Positions 18,673 through 27,714 of a stretch of DNA of 64,000 nt are shown piece by piece. The position numbers and the translations under genes are program-made. Within the stretch, counting starts at the first letter, position 1; every line of letters begins with the position of its first letter. This stretch comes from Polaribacter batillariae (GTDB lineage Bacteria > Bacteroidota > Bacteroidia > Flavobacteriales > Flavobacteriaceae): assembly GCF_017498485.1 (NCBI RefSeq), contig NZ_CP071795.1:3454501-3518500 (forward strand). The letters are read 5' to 3'. The notes beneath the pieces were generated by a model, which saw nothing but the letters and a program-made list of their open reading frames with translations, made no database searches and had not been told where the DNA came from.

Positions 18673-19230
18673 TTATATGTCAAATCTCCCTTCTGTGATT
18701 TCTATTATATCATTTTCATCATTTTTATTTTTTAATTTTACGTTAAATGTGCCAGAATATATACCATTATCAAAATCAACTTTATTAAAAGTAATAGACC
18801 CTGAGTTTTCATAACTTATGTATCTACTTCCATTAATGCTACAAAATATATGTGCGTAATTTGGTCTCTCCAAACTTGCTCTTACCCCTGGACTTTTTTC
18901 AAAAAAGTAAGTAGTTTCTTTTGGAAGTTCATTTGGTACATATACATATATATATACATCTTCATAATTTCTAGCATCAATACCAAAATATTCATAGTCT
19001 GGTAAAGAACTGCCTACAGTAACTGCAATACCTTTTGGTGTTCCTCCTCCAGGGGGTGTATAACCTGTTTTATCTTTAGCTACAAATATTTTCCCATCTA
19101 CAATAGCACCAAAGGTATTTGCACCAGTTTGTGTAATTGGAGGTAATTGTTCTTCGGGATCGTTTTTTTCGCAATTGCTTATAGTAAATGCAAAAAGTAA
19201 AAGTGTTGTTTTAAAAAATAACTGTTTCAT
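18673..19230 (-). CDS. Lipoprotein A, DUF6252-like family
   Basis: About 185 residues from the ATG at 19230. The frame extends upstream to 19368, but that would translate the operator-like repeat and is rejected. SPII signal ending TISNC, linker EKNDPEEQ, mark LPPITQTGANTFGAIVDGK, C-terminal GTFNVKLKNKNDENDIIEIT and GRFDI. It is the paralog of lipoprotein C. The operator-like element begins 55 bp upstream, in the divergent region shared with the GbsR-like gene. Function unknown. Confidence 0.75.
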   Translation of the reverse strand: MKQLFFKTTLLLFAFTISNCEKNDPEEQLPPITQTGANTFGAIVDGKIFVAKDKTGYTPPGGGTPKGIAVTVGSSLPDYEYFGIDARNYEDVYIYVYVPNELPKETTYFFEKSPGVRASLERPNYAHIFCSINGSRYISYENSGSITFNKVDFDNGIYSGTFNVKLKNKNDENDIIEITEGRFDI

Positions 19231-19284
19231 AATCAATAGGGTTTTAGGTTTGTATTGTAAAGTTATGTGATTTAAAAGTTTTTG

Positions 19285-19346
19285 GAGTCCAGAATTCCAC
19301 GTTTTGTGGAATTCTGGACTCATTTGTGGAATTCTGGACTCATTTA
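19285..19346 (-). promoter_or_regulatory. Operator-like element, copy 4 (upstream of lipoprotein A)
   Basis: The cleanest copy: AGTCCAGAATTCCAC, spacer GTTTT, then GTGGAATTCTGGACT twice at a 20-bp period. The inner pair forms a perfect palindrome of two 14-bp arms. It lies between lipoprotein A and the divergent GbsR-like gene. Confidence 0.72.
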
Positions 19347-19397
19347 TAGTTTTAAAAACAGTGTTCAAATTATTTTTACCGTAAAACGATATTTAAT

Positions 19398-19439
19398 TTT
19401 CAATAATTATTGAAAGTTCAAAAAGATATTGTATATTTG
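19398..19439 (+). promoter_or_regulatory. Consensus promoter of the GbsR-like operon with 18-bp palindrome
   Basis: TTG at 19410-19412, exactly 19 bp, then TATATTTG at 19432-19439: a perfect Bacteroidota sigma-A promoter. The start codon is 5 bp further, so the mRNA is nearly leaderless. A perfect palindrome, TTTCAATAATTATTGAAA (19398-19415), overlaps the -33 element and is a likely autoregulatory site. Confidence 0.75.
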
Positions 19440-19443
19440 CTGT

Positions 19444-19770
19444 ATGGAATTAAATGAAGCAAAAAATAAATACATACAAACTTGGGGAAGTTTAGCAACT
19501 TCTTGGGGAATTAACAAAACGATGGCACAAGTGCATGCTTTATTATTAGTTTCTACAAAGCCACTTTCTGCGGAAGATATTATGAAAGAATTACAAATTT
19601 CTCGTGGAAATGTAAACATGAATGTACGAGCTTTAATGGATTGGGGCATTGTACAAAAAGAATTTGTAGTGGGAGAGCGTAAGGAGTTTTTGTGGCAGAT
19701 AAAGACATTTGGGAATTGTTTAAACAAATTACAAAAGAGCGTAAAAAACGCGAAATTGAACCTGTTTTAA
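19444..19770 (+). pseudogene. GbsR/MarR-family regulator, N-terminal part (frameshifted)
   Basis: From the ATG at 19444. Residues 1-75 carry the winged HTH: INKTMAQVHALLLVSTKPLS, then EDIMKELQISRGNVNMNVRA, then the wing ending VVGERKEF. After KEF the frame reads nonsense (LWQIKTFG), while the next frame gives VADKDIWELFKQITK, the expected continuation of GbsR-type proteins. One T is missing from the T5 run at 19687-19691. The intact protein would be about 167 residues. The family represses neighbouring genes. It is either a pseudogene, an assembly error, or a truncated DNA-binding protein. Confidence 0.8.
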
Positions 19771-19946
19771 AAGTATTAGACGAATTACAACAAGTGGAAG
19801 ATTCTACTGAAGATGGAGAACAATTTAAAAAAGTGTTAGCAGATTTATCTTCAGTAACCACAAAAGTAAATTCTATTTTAGAAAAAGCGATAAAAGCCGA
19901 TGAACACTGGTTATTGTCTAACTTTACCAAAATGATAAAAAAGTAA
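19692..19946 (+). pseudogene. GbsR/MarR-family regulator, C-terminal part (frameshifted)
   Basis: This frame supplies the dimerisation half of the regulator: DKDIWELFKQITKERKKREI followed by a long helix (PVLKVLDELQQVED) and ending LLSNFTKMIKK. Its apparent ATG is an accident of the frame; the residues continue KEF of the N-terminal part. An inverted repeat, AACTTTCA/TGAAAGTT, follows at 19962-19985 and resembles the palindrome in the promoter. Confidence 0.78.
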
Positions 19947-19961
19947 AAAAATTTGTAAACA

Positions 19962-19985
19962 AACTTTCAAATATTTCTGAAAGTT
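19962..19985. promoter_or_regulatory. Inverted repeat before the membrane-protein genes
   Basis: Arms AACTTTCA and TGAAAGTT separated by 8 bp lie between the regulator and the next gene. The TTTCA/TGAAA arms match the palindrome at 19398-19415, so this may be a second site for the GbsR-like protein. Confidence 0.4.
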
Positions 19986-20000
19986 TTAAATGTTAAAATT

Positions 20001-20363
20001 TTGAAAAGTAAAAAATTAATAAATGTTATTTATTCTCTGAATGTAGGCTGGTATTTCGTAACCTTATTTTTATTTATTACTATTTATTTTGGTTTACTTG
20101 CTGAAATTGTATTAGGATTTATTCAAGTACTAAGTTCTTTTCTTATTCTTTTTTATTGCAGAAGTTTATCAGCAGAACAAAAAAAGAGAATTTACTTTTA
20201 CTGGTCGATTATTGTATTATATTTTTCTTTATGGTTATTTAATTGGGATTTTTTAAATGAATGGATTTTGTTTATGGTTTGTATAGGTTTAATCCCTATG
20301 GTAATTGGTTGTTTTTTTATTAGAATATTAAAATCAATAAAAAATCAAGATGAAATTAATTAA
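20001..20363 (+). CDS. Small integral membrane protein of the DUF2071 operon
   Basis: The protein has 120 residues starting at TTG 20001; no in-frame ATG exists near the first helix. Four hydrophobic helices are visible (about residues 15-35, 37-52, 65-80, 88-108). No domain recognised. The stop overlaps the next start by 14 bp, which supports translation and operon membership. Confidence 0.65.
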   Translation: MKSKKLINVIYSLNVGWYFVTLFLFITIYFGLLAEIVLGFIQVLSSFLILFYCRSLSAEQKKRIYFYWSIIVLYFSLWLFNWDFLNEWILFMVCIGLIPMVIGCFFIRILKSIKNQDEIN

Positions 20364-20715
20364 TTATTTAATCGCTTTAGTTTGGTTCATAAACGGATTT
20401 TTCTGTAAAATATTAAACTTAACTTCAAGACATCAAAAAATTGTTGGTAGAATTTTAGGAGAAGAATATGTAAGAGAAATTACAATTTCAATCGGAGTTT
20501 TAGAAGTATTAATGACTGTTTGGGTTTTATCAGGTTTGAAATCTAAATTGACTAGCATTTTACAAATAGCAATTATAATTACAATGAATACTATTGAATT
20601 TATTTTGGCAAAAGATTTATTACTATTTGGAAAACTGAATATCGTTTTTGCGTTAATTTTTTGTTCTATTATTTATTACAATGAATTCGTAATTAAAAGA
20701 AAAAGCCATGTTTAA
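20350..20715 (+). CDS. DoxX-like family membrane protein
   Basis: The protein has 121 residues and four transmembrane helices. VWFINGFFCKILNLTSRHQK followed by IVGRILGEEYVREI, and IIITMNTIEFILAKDLLLFG, match the DoxX-like (DoxX_3) group as I recall it. The function is unknown; DoxX-like proteins are small membrane proteins linked to redox or surface processes. It overlaps its neighbours on both sides (14 and 8 bp). Confidence 0.72.
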   Translation: MKLINYLIALVWFINGFFCKILNLTSRHQKIVGRILGEEYVREITISIGVLEVLMTVWVLSGLKSKLTSILQIAIIITMNTIEFILAKDLLLFGKLNIVFALIFCSIIYYNEFVIKRKSHV

Positions 20716-21445
20716 AAAATTAAAAAATCATCCTTTTGCTGTTGAAGCTTTCTTTAAAAGTTCAATTGTATTCACTTTTGCAGTTCCAAAAAAGGAATTA
20801 GAATCATTAATTCCTGATTGCTTAACACTAGATACTTTTAAAGATAAATGGGCTTTTATTGCAATTGCAATGGTGCAAACCAAAGATTTAAGAATTAAAG
20901 GAATGCCAAAATTTATGGGCAACGATTTTTTCTTAATTGGGTATCGAGTTTTTGTGCGCTATACAAATCGTAAAGGCAAAAGATTAAGAGGTTTGTATAT
21001 TTTGAAGTCAGAAACAGATTGTAATAAAATGACTTTTAGAGGAAACATTTTTACACATTATAATTACACAACTACAGATGTAAATATTAATTCTGATAAA
21101 CATAAAATAGAGTTGTTTTCCAACAAATCAAATTTTAATATTAAAGTAGATAAAACCGAAGCAGAAATCGATTTACCTGCAAATTCACCCTTTGCAAATT
21201 GGAAAGAAGCAAGAAGATTTGCTGGTCCTTTGCCATTTACATTTACCTATAATGCAGCAACAAAAGAAATTTTAATCATAGAAGGAGTTCGAACAAATTG
21301 GAAACCAAAACCTTTAAAAGTGGATGATTATCATTTTAATTTTTTAAATCAATTAAAATTGAAAAATTGTGTGTTGGCAAACAGTTTTATCATTGAAAAC
21401 ATTCCATATCAATGGAAAAAAGGAAAAATAGAATCATGGAAATAG
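20708..21445 (+). CDS. DUF2071 (YqjF-like) family protein, first paralog
   Basis: The protein has 245 residues, with no signal peptide. Marks of the YqjF/DUF2071 group are VFTFAVPKKELESLIPDCL, WAFIAIAMVQTKDLRI, and the later PFTFTYN and VRTNWKPKPLKVD. The fold is related to acetoacetate decarboxylase, but the family's reaction is unknown. It overlaps the DoxX-like gene by 8 bp and the methyltransferase by 10 bp. A second DUF2071 gene ends the same operon. Confidence 0.78.
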   Translation: MFKKLKNHPFAVEAFFKSSIVFTFAVPKKELESLIPDCLTLDTFKDKWAFIAIAMVQTKDLRIKGMPKFMGNDFFLIGYRVFVRYTNRKGKRLRGLYILKSETDCNKMTFRGNIFTHYNYTTTDVNINSDKHKIELFSNKSNFNIKVDKTEAEIDLPANSPFANWKEARRFAGPLPFTFTYNAATKEILIIEGVRTNWKPKPLKVDDYHFNFLNQLKLKNCVLANSFIIENIPYQWKKGKIESWK

Positions 21446-22191
21446 AAAGAAAATCGTTTCAGGGAGTTTTAAATATACTAAGTTTTAACAGACATTTTTA
21501 TGTTATCGGATTGATTGTTTTATTCCTGATGATATCAATTTCCTTATTTTTTAATATTCCAAATTTTATCATTTGGTTGATAATTGGTGCGTTTTTATAC
21601 GGATTTTTAATGCCTTTACTAGTTTCTGCTTATGTGTATGATTTTTCTGGATATTATCATTTTAACTGGTTAAATCGGTTTAAAATTGTCGATTCAAAAG
21701 AAAATACTTTTGTAAACATCAATGCTGGTTTCGATGAAACGAGTTTTATTCTTAAAAATAAATTCCCAAAATCTCATTTAAAAGTTTTCGATTTTTACAA
21801 TGCAAATAAACATACAGAACCCGCAATTGTTAGAGCAAGAAAAGTAACGTTAAAATACCCAAACACACAACACACAGCATACAATGCAATTCCTTTAAAG
21901 AACAATTCTGTAGATGTAATTTTCTTATTATCGGCAGCTCACGAAATAAGAAATAATAACGAAAAAGTAGCGTTTTTAACTGAATGCAAACGAATTTGTA
22001 AAACAAACGGAAAAGTAATTATGGTAGAGCATTTAAGAGATGTTCCTAATTTTTTTGCTTTTTCTGTCGGATTTACTCATTTTTTCTCCAGTAAAACTTG
22101 GAAACATGTTTTTAGAAAAGCCAGATTTACAGCAATATCAGAAACAAAATTCACCCCTTTTATGTCGGTTTTTACGGCAATTAATAAATAA
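21436..22191 (+). CDS. Membrane-anchored class I SAM-dependent methyltransferase
   Basis: The protein has 251 residues from ATG 21436; an earlier in-frame ATG at 21412 lies deeper inside the preceding gene. Two hydrophobic helices (about residues 22-62) precede the catalytic part. VNINAGFDETSF stands where the glycine-rich SAM loop is expected, IPLKNNSVDVIFLLSAAHEI is the typical post-motif segment, and GKVIMVEHLRD follows. The glycine loop is degenerate (INAGFDE instead of DxGxGxG), so activity is uncertain. The substrate may be a lipid, given the anchor. Confidence 0.7.
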   Translation: MEIERKSFQGVLNILSFNRHFYVIGLIVLFLMISISLFFNIPNFIIWLIIGAFLYGFLMPLLVSAYVYDFSGYYHFNWLNRFKIVDSKENTFVNINAGFDETSFILKNKFPKSHLKVFDFYNANKHTEPAIVRARKVTLKYPNTQHTAYNAIPLKNNSVDVIFLLSAAHEIRNNNEKVAFLTECKRICKTNGKVIMVEHLRDVPNFFAFSVGFTHFFSSKTWKHVFRKARFTAISETKFTPFMSVFTAINK

Positions 22192-22198
22192 TTCGAAA

Positions 22199-22597
22199 AT
22201 GGTACTACAACTTAAAATTATAGGAATTCTTTTGTCGATATTGGCCTTTATACATGTAGGGTTTTCTAAATATTTTAAATGGAAAATCGAATTAAAATCC
22301 CTAAGTTTAATCAATCGTCAAATAATGGCAGTACATACCTTTTTTATTGCATTGGTAGTTTTATTAATTGGTTTATTATGCTTAACTTCTTCAAACGAAT
22401 TAATATACACAAAATTAGGTAAAAGAATTTCTTTAGGATTGGGTGTTTTTTGGAGTATAAGATTGCTGTTTCAATTATTTGTGTATTCGCCAAAACTTTG
22501 GAGAAGAAAAAAGTTTGAAACTGCAATGCATATCATATTCACAATTTTTTGGATGTATTTAACTGTAATTTTTTTATGCATTTACAGTCGATATTAA
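22199..22597 (+). CDS. Membrane protein of the DUF2071 operon
   Basis: The protein has 132 residues from the ATG at 22199. An upstream in-frame ATG at 22040 would lie inside the methyltransferase and is rejected. Four hydrophobic helices are visible. HVGFSKYFKWKIELKSL and MAVHTFFIALVVLLIGL are reminiscent of small four-helix membrane proteins of Bacteroidota, but I do not recognise a named domain. Seven bases separate it from the methyltransferase. Confidence 0.65.
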   Translation: MVLQLKIIGILLSILAFIHVGFSKYFKWKIELKSLSLINRQIMAVHTFFIALVVLLIGLLCLTSSNELIYTKLGKRISLGLGVFWSIRLLFQLFVYSPKLWRRKKFETAMHIIFTIFWMYLTVIFLCIYSRY

Positions 22598-22640
22598 ATA
22601 GCCCCGAAAGAATTTTATAATAAAAATAAAAAATATAACA

Positions 22641-23348
22641 ATGAGTTTTTTAAAAGCAGAATGGAGAAAATTAATAATGGCAAATTATGAAGTACAGCCA
22701 GAAATATTACAAAAATACCTGCCAAAAGGAACAGAAATAGACATTTTCGAAGGAAAATGTTACGTAAGTTTAGTTGGTTTTATGTTCTTAAAGACACGAT
22801 TGTTAGGTATAAAAGTGCCTTTTCATATAAATTTCGAAGAAGTAAACCTTCGGTTTTATGTAAAAAGAAAAGTAGAAGATGAGATAAAAAGAGGAGTGGT
22901 TTTTATTAAAGAAATTGTACCAAAACCAGCACTTACTTTTGTGGCAAATGTATTTTATAACGAGCACTACCAAACCTTACCAATGAAACATTTTTGGAAT
23001 ATCGATAAAGAGAAAATAGAGGTTTCTTACGAATGGAAAGTTAACAATAAATGGAACAAAGTTTCAGTAGAAGCAGAAACAAAACCTCAAAAAATTGCAA
23101 AAAAATCACAAATCGAATTCATTGCAGAACATTATTGGGGATATTCTAAGATAAATGCCCAAAAAGCAACAGAATACGAAGTAAAACACCCAACTTGGCA
23201 ATATTATCCTGTTACAACACACCAAATTCTTGTAGATTTTCAGGCCAATTATGGGGCTGATTTCGGTTTTTTAAACAACAAACAACCCAGTTCTGTACTA
23301 TTGTTAGAAGGTTCTGAAGTTTCTGTAGAAAATAAAGTTATTTTTTAA
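22641..23348 (+). CDS. DUF2071 (YqjF-like) family protein, second paralog
   Basis: The protein has 235 residues. FLKAEWRKLIMANYEVQPEI, LQKYLPKGTEIDIFEGKCYV, SLVGFMFLKTRLLGIKVPFH and EVNLRFYVKRK are classical YqjF/DUF2071 features, and FIAEHYWGYSK is also typical. It is only distantly related to the copy at 20708. It ends the operon that starts with the GbsR-like regulator (43-bp gap to the previous gene). Enzymatic role unknown. Confidence 0.82.
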   Translation: MSFLKAEWRKLIMANYEVQPEILQKYLPKGTEIDIFEGKCYVSLVGFMFLKTRLLGIKVPFHINFEEVNLRFYVKRKVEDEIKRGVVFIKEIVPKPALTFVANVFYNEHYQTLPMKHFWNIDKEKIEVSYEWKVNNKWNKVSVEAETKPQKIAKKSQIEFIAEHYWGYSKINAQKATEYEVKHPTWQYYPVTTHQILVDFQANYGADFGFLNNKQPSSVLLLEGSEVSVENKVIF

Positions 23349-23389
23349 AAGTTAATAGATATTTTAAATTTATGTAGTTTTGCCAATGT

Positions 23390-24049
23390 ATGGTTTTGCG
23401 AAAAAATAAAAAAAATATAAAAAGAAAATCAGTTTTAATAATCGCCTTTTTAATAGCAGTAGTTAGTTTATCTTCTTGTATAGTAAACAAACAATACGTA
23501 CAATATATTTCAAAAAAAGAAGATATTAAAACACCCGAAACAAAGAAAGTAATTGTTTTTGCAACCAACGATGTTCGCGTAAATGAATTTAAAAAAACAT
23601 TTCAAAAAAACTTTCCAGAAAAAAGAGATTTCACATTCAATTTTATGAAAGAATTCTCGAACAAAGGGCTTGCAAACCACCTCTTTTCCGATATTTTAAT
23701 AGACAGGGACAGTTTTAATTACGAAGATGTAAGTACCAAAAATTCAGACTACATCATATACTTTTCAAATTTCGAAATTTCAAATAGAGTAGAATGGAAT
23801 AATACTGGAGGAATGGGTGTTAATGGAGTAGGCATGAACACCACTTCTGCAGAATATTGTGTAATTAAAGTAAAAGTTGACATTTATGACGCAAAGACAG
23901 ATAAAGAAATTTTAGACTTTGTGGTTATAGGAGAAGAATCTGTTTTTATGTTCGATTTTACAAAAACCTTTTACAAAGCAAAAGAAAGAGCTGTAGAGCA
24001 CATTATTAATTACTTAAAATCGGGTAAAACAGAATATAAAAAGTATTAA
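23390..24049 (+). CDS. Putative lipoprotein of unknown function
   Basis: The protein has 219 residues. A basic N-terminus is followed by a hydrophobic stretch ending in LSSC (about residue 30), so it is probably an SPII lipoprotein. The rest has mixed alpha/beta character with VIVFATNDVRVNEFKK, a glycine-rich GGMGVNGVGMNTTS patch, and a DIYDAKTDKEILDFVV segment often seen in lipoproteins that report assembled complexes. I do not recognise the family. TAGTTTTG at 23375-23382 is a good -7 element and would give a nearly leaderless mRNA. Confidence 0.6.
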   Translation: MVLRKNKKNIKRKSVLIIAFLIAVVSLSSCIVNKQYVQYISKKEDIKTPETKKVIVFATNDVRVNEFKKTFQKNFPEKRDFTFNFMKEFSNKGLANHLFSDILIDRDSFNYEDVSTKNSDYIIYFSNFEISNRVEWNNTGGMGVNGVGMNTTSAEYCVIKVKVDIYDAKTDKEILDFVVIGEESVFMFDFTKTFYKAKERAVEHIINYLKSGKTEYKKY

Positions 24050-24068
24050 ATTATAAGATATAGAATTA

Positions 24069-24096
24069 AAAATCCGCACAATTTGTGCAGATTTTT
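24069..24096 (+). terminator. Terminator-like hairpin
   Basis: AAATC-C-GCACAA pairs with TTGTGC-A-GATTT and a T-run follows. It lies about 20 bp after the stop at 24049. Confidence 0.55.
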
Positions 24097-24188
24097 GGTA
24101 TTATAGAAATAAGTAAGTCTATAAAATCCCGCTAAAAAAAGGGATAAGCGATTCACACAAAATTCTTAATAGAATTTTGTTTTTCTGC

Positions 24189-27100
24189 TTACATGTTTCT
24201 ACGATATTGCCCACCCACTTTAAACAACGCTTCTGTAATTTGGCCTAAAGAACAAACTTTGGTAGCTTCCATTAATTTGTTAAACAAATTTTCGTTTTGA
24301 ATGGCGGCTTCTTGTAAAATTGCAATTTGTTCTTTTACTTTATTGGGGTTTGCTTTATTCAGTAATTCTTTAGTCTGAATTTGAAATTGCTTTTCTTCTT
24401 CTGTAGCACGAATTATTTCTGCTGGCTGTACAGTTGGCGAACCTTTAGAACTCAAAAATGTATTTACACCAATAATTGGGAATTCTCCATTGTGTTTTAG
24501 CGTTTCGTAGTACAAACTTTCTTCCTGAATTTTAGAACGTTGGTACATGGTTTCCATCGCACCTAAAACGCCTCCACGTTCTGTAATTCTATCAAATTCT
24601 TTCAATACAGCTTCTTCAACTAAATCTGTTAATTCTTCAATAATAAACGCTCCTTGTATTGGATTTTCATTCTTGGTTAAGCCTAGTTCTTTATTAATAA
24701 TTAACTGAATTGCCATGGCTCTTCTTACAGATTCTTCTGTTGGTGTGGTAATGGCTTCATCATAGGCATTTGTGTGTAGGGAATTACAATTGTCGTTAAT
24801 GGCATACAAAGCTTGTAGCGTAGTTCGAATATCATTAAAATCAATTTCTTGTGCGTGTAAAGAACGCCCAGAAGTTTGTATATGATATTTTAACATTTGT
24901 GCTCTCGCATTGGCTCCGTATTTATGTTTCATCGCTTTTGCCCAAATTTTACGAGCAACGCGTCCAATGACCGAATATTCTGGATCAATTCCGTTAGAAA
25001 AGAAAAAAGATAAGTTGGGACCGAATTTATTAATATCCATTCCACGACTTAAATAATACTCTACATAGGTAAATCCGTTAGATAAAGTTAATGCCAATTG
25101 TGTAATTGGGTTGGCACCAGCTTCTGCAATATGATATCCAGAAATAGAAACCGAATAAAAGTTACGAACTTTCTTTTCAATAAAATATTCTTGCACATCG
25201 CCCATTAATCTTAATGCAAATTCTGTAGAAAAAATACAGGTATTTTGTGCTTGGTCTTCTTTTAAAATGTCTGCTTGTACAGTTCCTCTAACTTGTGCTA
25301 ACGTATCTTTTTTTATTTGTTGATACACTTCTGATGGTAAAACCAAATCTCCAGTTAAACCTAATAATAGCAACCCTAAACCATTATTTCCTTCTGGCAA
25401 TTCTCCTTGATATTTGGGTCTTTCTAAACCTTTATCGTCATAAATTTCTTTAAACTTTGCTTCAACTTTTTTCTCTAACTTATTTTCGATGATGTATTTC
25501 TCACAATTTTGATCGATAGCAGCATTCATAAAAAAGCCCAATAACATAGGAGCTGGTCCATTAATGGTCATAGAAACCGAGGTCATTGGATGACTTAAAT
25601 CGAACCCCGAATATAATTTTTTAGCATCATCTAAACAACAAATCGAAACGCCTGCGTTTCCAATTTTACCATAAATATCGGGTCTGTGTCCAGGATCATT
25701 TCCATACAAAGTAACCGAATCAAAAGCTGTAGAAAGGCGTTTTGCGTCCATTCCTAAACTTACATAATGGAACCTTCTGTTGGTTCTTTCTGGGCCACCT
25801 TCACCGGCAAACATTCTTGTTGGGTCTTCTCCTGTTCTTTTAAACGGATACAATCCTGCAGTAAAAGGAAATTCTCCAGGTACGTTTTCTTGTAAATTCC
25901 AGCGTAATAAATCGCCCCACGCTTGGTATTTTGGCAAGGCGACTTTCGGAATTTTAGAATGAGATAGCGATTCGCTGTGTGTTTCAATTTTTATTTCTTT
26001 ATCACGCACTTTAAAAGTGTAAATGGGGTCTTTATATTTATTGACTTTTTCTTGCCAGTTTAAAATAATTTCCCAATGTAAAGGATTGAAGTTTAGTTTT
26101 ACTTTTTCGAATTGCGCTAAAAGTAATTTGATAAATTCTTTTTCGTCATCTTTGGCTTGTTTCAGGATCTCATCTTCATCTAAACCACTTTTAGTTAATA
26201 ATGAGGTCTCGACTGCGCTCGACCAGACATTTTCACCTAAAGATAAAATTGTTTGATAAATTCCGTATAATTTTTGAGCAACAACTACTTGTTCATTTAC
26301 ATCTTTATCATAAGCTCTGTTGTTTTCTGCAATTTCAGACAAATAACGCACTCTTGCAGGCGGAATTACAAAAATCTTTTCAGACATAGCTTCTGAAATT
26401 TCCATTTTCGATTTTAAATCAACACCAGTTTTCTCCACTAATTTATCCATAATACGCTTGTACAACGTATTCATTCCAGGATCATTAAATTGTGAGGCAA
26501 TAGTTCCAAATACAGGTAACTCTTCTTGAGGAATGTCCCATAAATTATTGTTACGCATATATTGTTTTTTTACATCACGTATTGCATCTAAAGCACCTCT
26601 TTTATCAAATTTATTGATGGCAACCAAATCAGCAAAATCTAACATGTCAATTTTTTCCAATTGTGTTGCTGCACCAAATTCAGGCGTCATTACATACAAA
26701 GAAGCATCAGAATGTTCAATAATTTCGGTGTCTGACTGTCCAATTCCAGAAGTTTCTAAAATAATTAAATCAAATTCAGCAGCTTTTAAAACTTCAATCG
26801 CTTCATTTACATATTTAGAAAGTGCTAAATTAGATTGACGCGTAGCTAAAGAACGCATATATACACGTTCGTTATTTATGGCATTCATACGAATTCTGTC
26901 ACCCAAAAGTGCACCACCCGTTTTTCTTTTGGATGGATCTACAGAAATTAAACCGATTGTTTTTTCTGGAAAATCAATTAAAAAACGTCTTACCAATTCA
27001 TCTACTAAAGATGATTTTCCTGCACCACCAGTTCCTGTAATTCCTAAAACTGGAGTCTTCGAATTCTTATTTTTAGTATGGATTTTATCTAAAGTTTCTT

Positions 27101-27641
27101 TTGCAACTTCAGGAAAATTTTCTGCAGAAGAAATTACTCTCGCAATTTTTCCATTTTCTTTATTTGATAAATTTTCGATGCCAATATTTAAAGAATCTCC
27201 AATAGCAAAGTCAGATTGTTGTACCAAATCATTAATCATTCCTTGTAAACCTAATTCACGACCATCATCAGGAGAATAAATTCGGGTAATTCCGTAATCC
27301 ATTAATTCTTTAATTTCTTCAGGAAGAATTACGCCACCACCACCACCAAAAATTTTGATATGGCCAGCACCTTTTTCTTGTAATAAATCGAACATGTATT
27401 TAAAATACTCATTATGCCCACCTTGGTAAGAAGTAATGGCAATTGCATTTGCATCTTCTTGAATGGCACAATTTACGACTTCTTCTACGCTTCTATCATG
27501 GCCTAAGTGAATGACCTCAACTCCAGTAGATTGTATAATTCTGCGCATAATATTTATAGCAGCGTCATGTCCGTCAAACAAAGCTGCAGCAGTTACAATT
27601 CTTACTTTATGAGTAGGTTTATAAGGTTTTATTTGTTTCAT
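24189..27641 (-). CDS. Fused acyl-CoA mutase / G-protein chaperone (IcmF-type, B12-dependent)
   Basis: The protein has 1,150 residues. N-terminal B12-binding domain: [11 protein letters not shown] (base-off histidine region) and [12 protein letters not shown]. Middle: MeaB/ArgK GTPase with P-loop [12 protein letters not shown] (about residues 201-212), switch region [12 protein letters not shown] and NKFD. C-terminal half: methylmalonyl-CoA mutase-type barrel with [30 protein letters not shown] and [13 protein letters not shown]. This order is that of IcmF, which interconverts isobutyryl-CoA and butyryl-CoA (some act on pivalyl-CoA) and carries its own reactivating GTPase. The PFTAGLYPF and RMFAGEG motifs agree with IcmF rather than methylmalonyl-CoA mutase (which has YTIRQYAG). 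It stands alone. Confidence 0.92.
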   Translation of the reverse strand: MKQIKPYKPTHKVRIVTAAALFDGHDAAINIMRRIIQSTGVEVIHLGHDRSVEEVVNCAIQEDANAIAITSYQGGHNEYFKYMFDLLQEKGAGHIKIFGGGGGVILPEEIKELMDYGITRIYSPDDGRELGLQGMINDLVQQSDFAIGDSLNIGIENLSNKENGKIARVISSAENFPEVAKETLDKIHTKNKNSKTPVLGITGTGGAGKSSLVDELVRRFLIDFPEKTIGLISVDPSKRKTGGALLGDRIRMNAINNERVYMRSLATRQSNLALSKYVNEAIEVLKAAEFDLIILETSGIGQSDTEIIEHSDASLYVMTPEFGAATQLEKIDMLDFADLVAINKFDKRGALDAIRDVKKQYMRNNNLWDIPQEELPVFGTIASQFNDPGMNTLYKRIMDKLVEKTGVDLKSKMEISEAMSEKIFVIPPARVRYLSEIAENNRAYDKDVNEQVVVAQKLYGIYQTILSLGENVWSSAVETSLLTKSGLDEDEILKQAKDDEKEFIKLLLAQFEKVKLNFNPLHWEIILNWQEKVNKYKDPIYTFKVRDKEIKIETHSESLSHSKIPKVALPKYQAWGDLLRWNLQENVPGEFPFTAGLYPFKRTGEDPTRMFAGEGGPERTNRRFHYVSLGMDAKRLSTAFDSVTLYGNDPGHRPDIYGKIGNAGVSICCLDDAKKLYSGFDLSHPMTSVSMTINGPAPMLLGFFMNAAIDQNCEKYIIENKLEKKVEAKFKEIYDDKGLERPKYQGELPEGNNGLGLLLLGLTGDLVLPSEVYQQIKKDTLAQVRGTVQADILKEDQAQNTCIFSTEFALRLMGDVQEYFIEKKVRNFYSVSISGYHIAEAGANPITQLALTLSNGFTYVEYYLSRGMDINKFGPNLSFFFSNGIDPEYSVIGRVARKIWAKAMKHKYGANARAQMLKYHIQTSGRSLHAQEIDFNDIRTTLQALYAINDNCNSLHTNAYDEAITTPTEESVRRAMAIQLIINKELGLTKNENPIQGAFIIEELTDLVEEAVLKEFDRITERGGVLGAMETMYQRSKIQEESLYYETLKHNGEFPIIGVNTFLSSKGSPTVQPAEIIRATEEEKQFQIQTKELLNKANPNKVKEQIAILQEAAIQNENLFNKLMEATKVCSLGQITEALFKVGGQYRRNM

Positions 27642-27714
27642 TCGTAATAAATGTTTCGTTTTAGGCTTGCAATTTACGGAATTTTCAAAATAAAACGATT
27701 GTTTTGTGAAAGTC

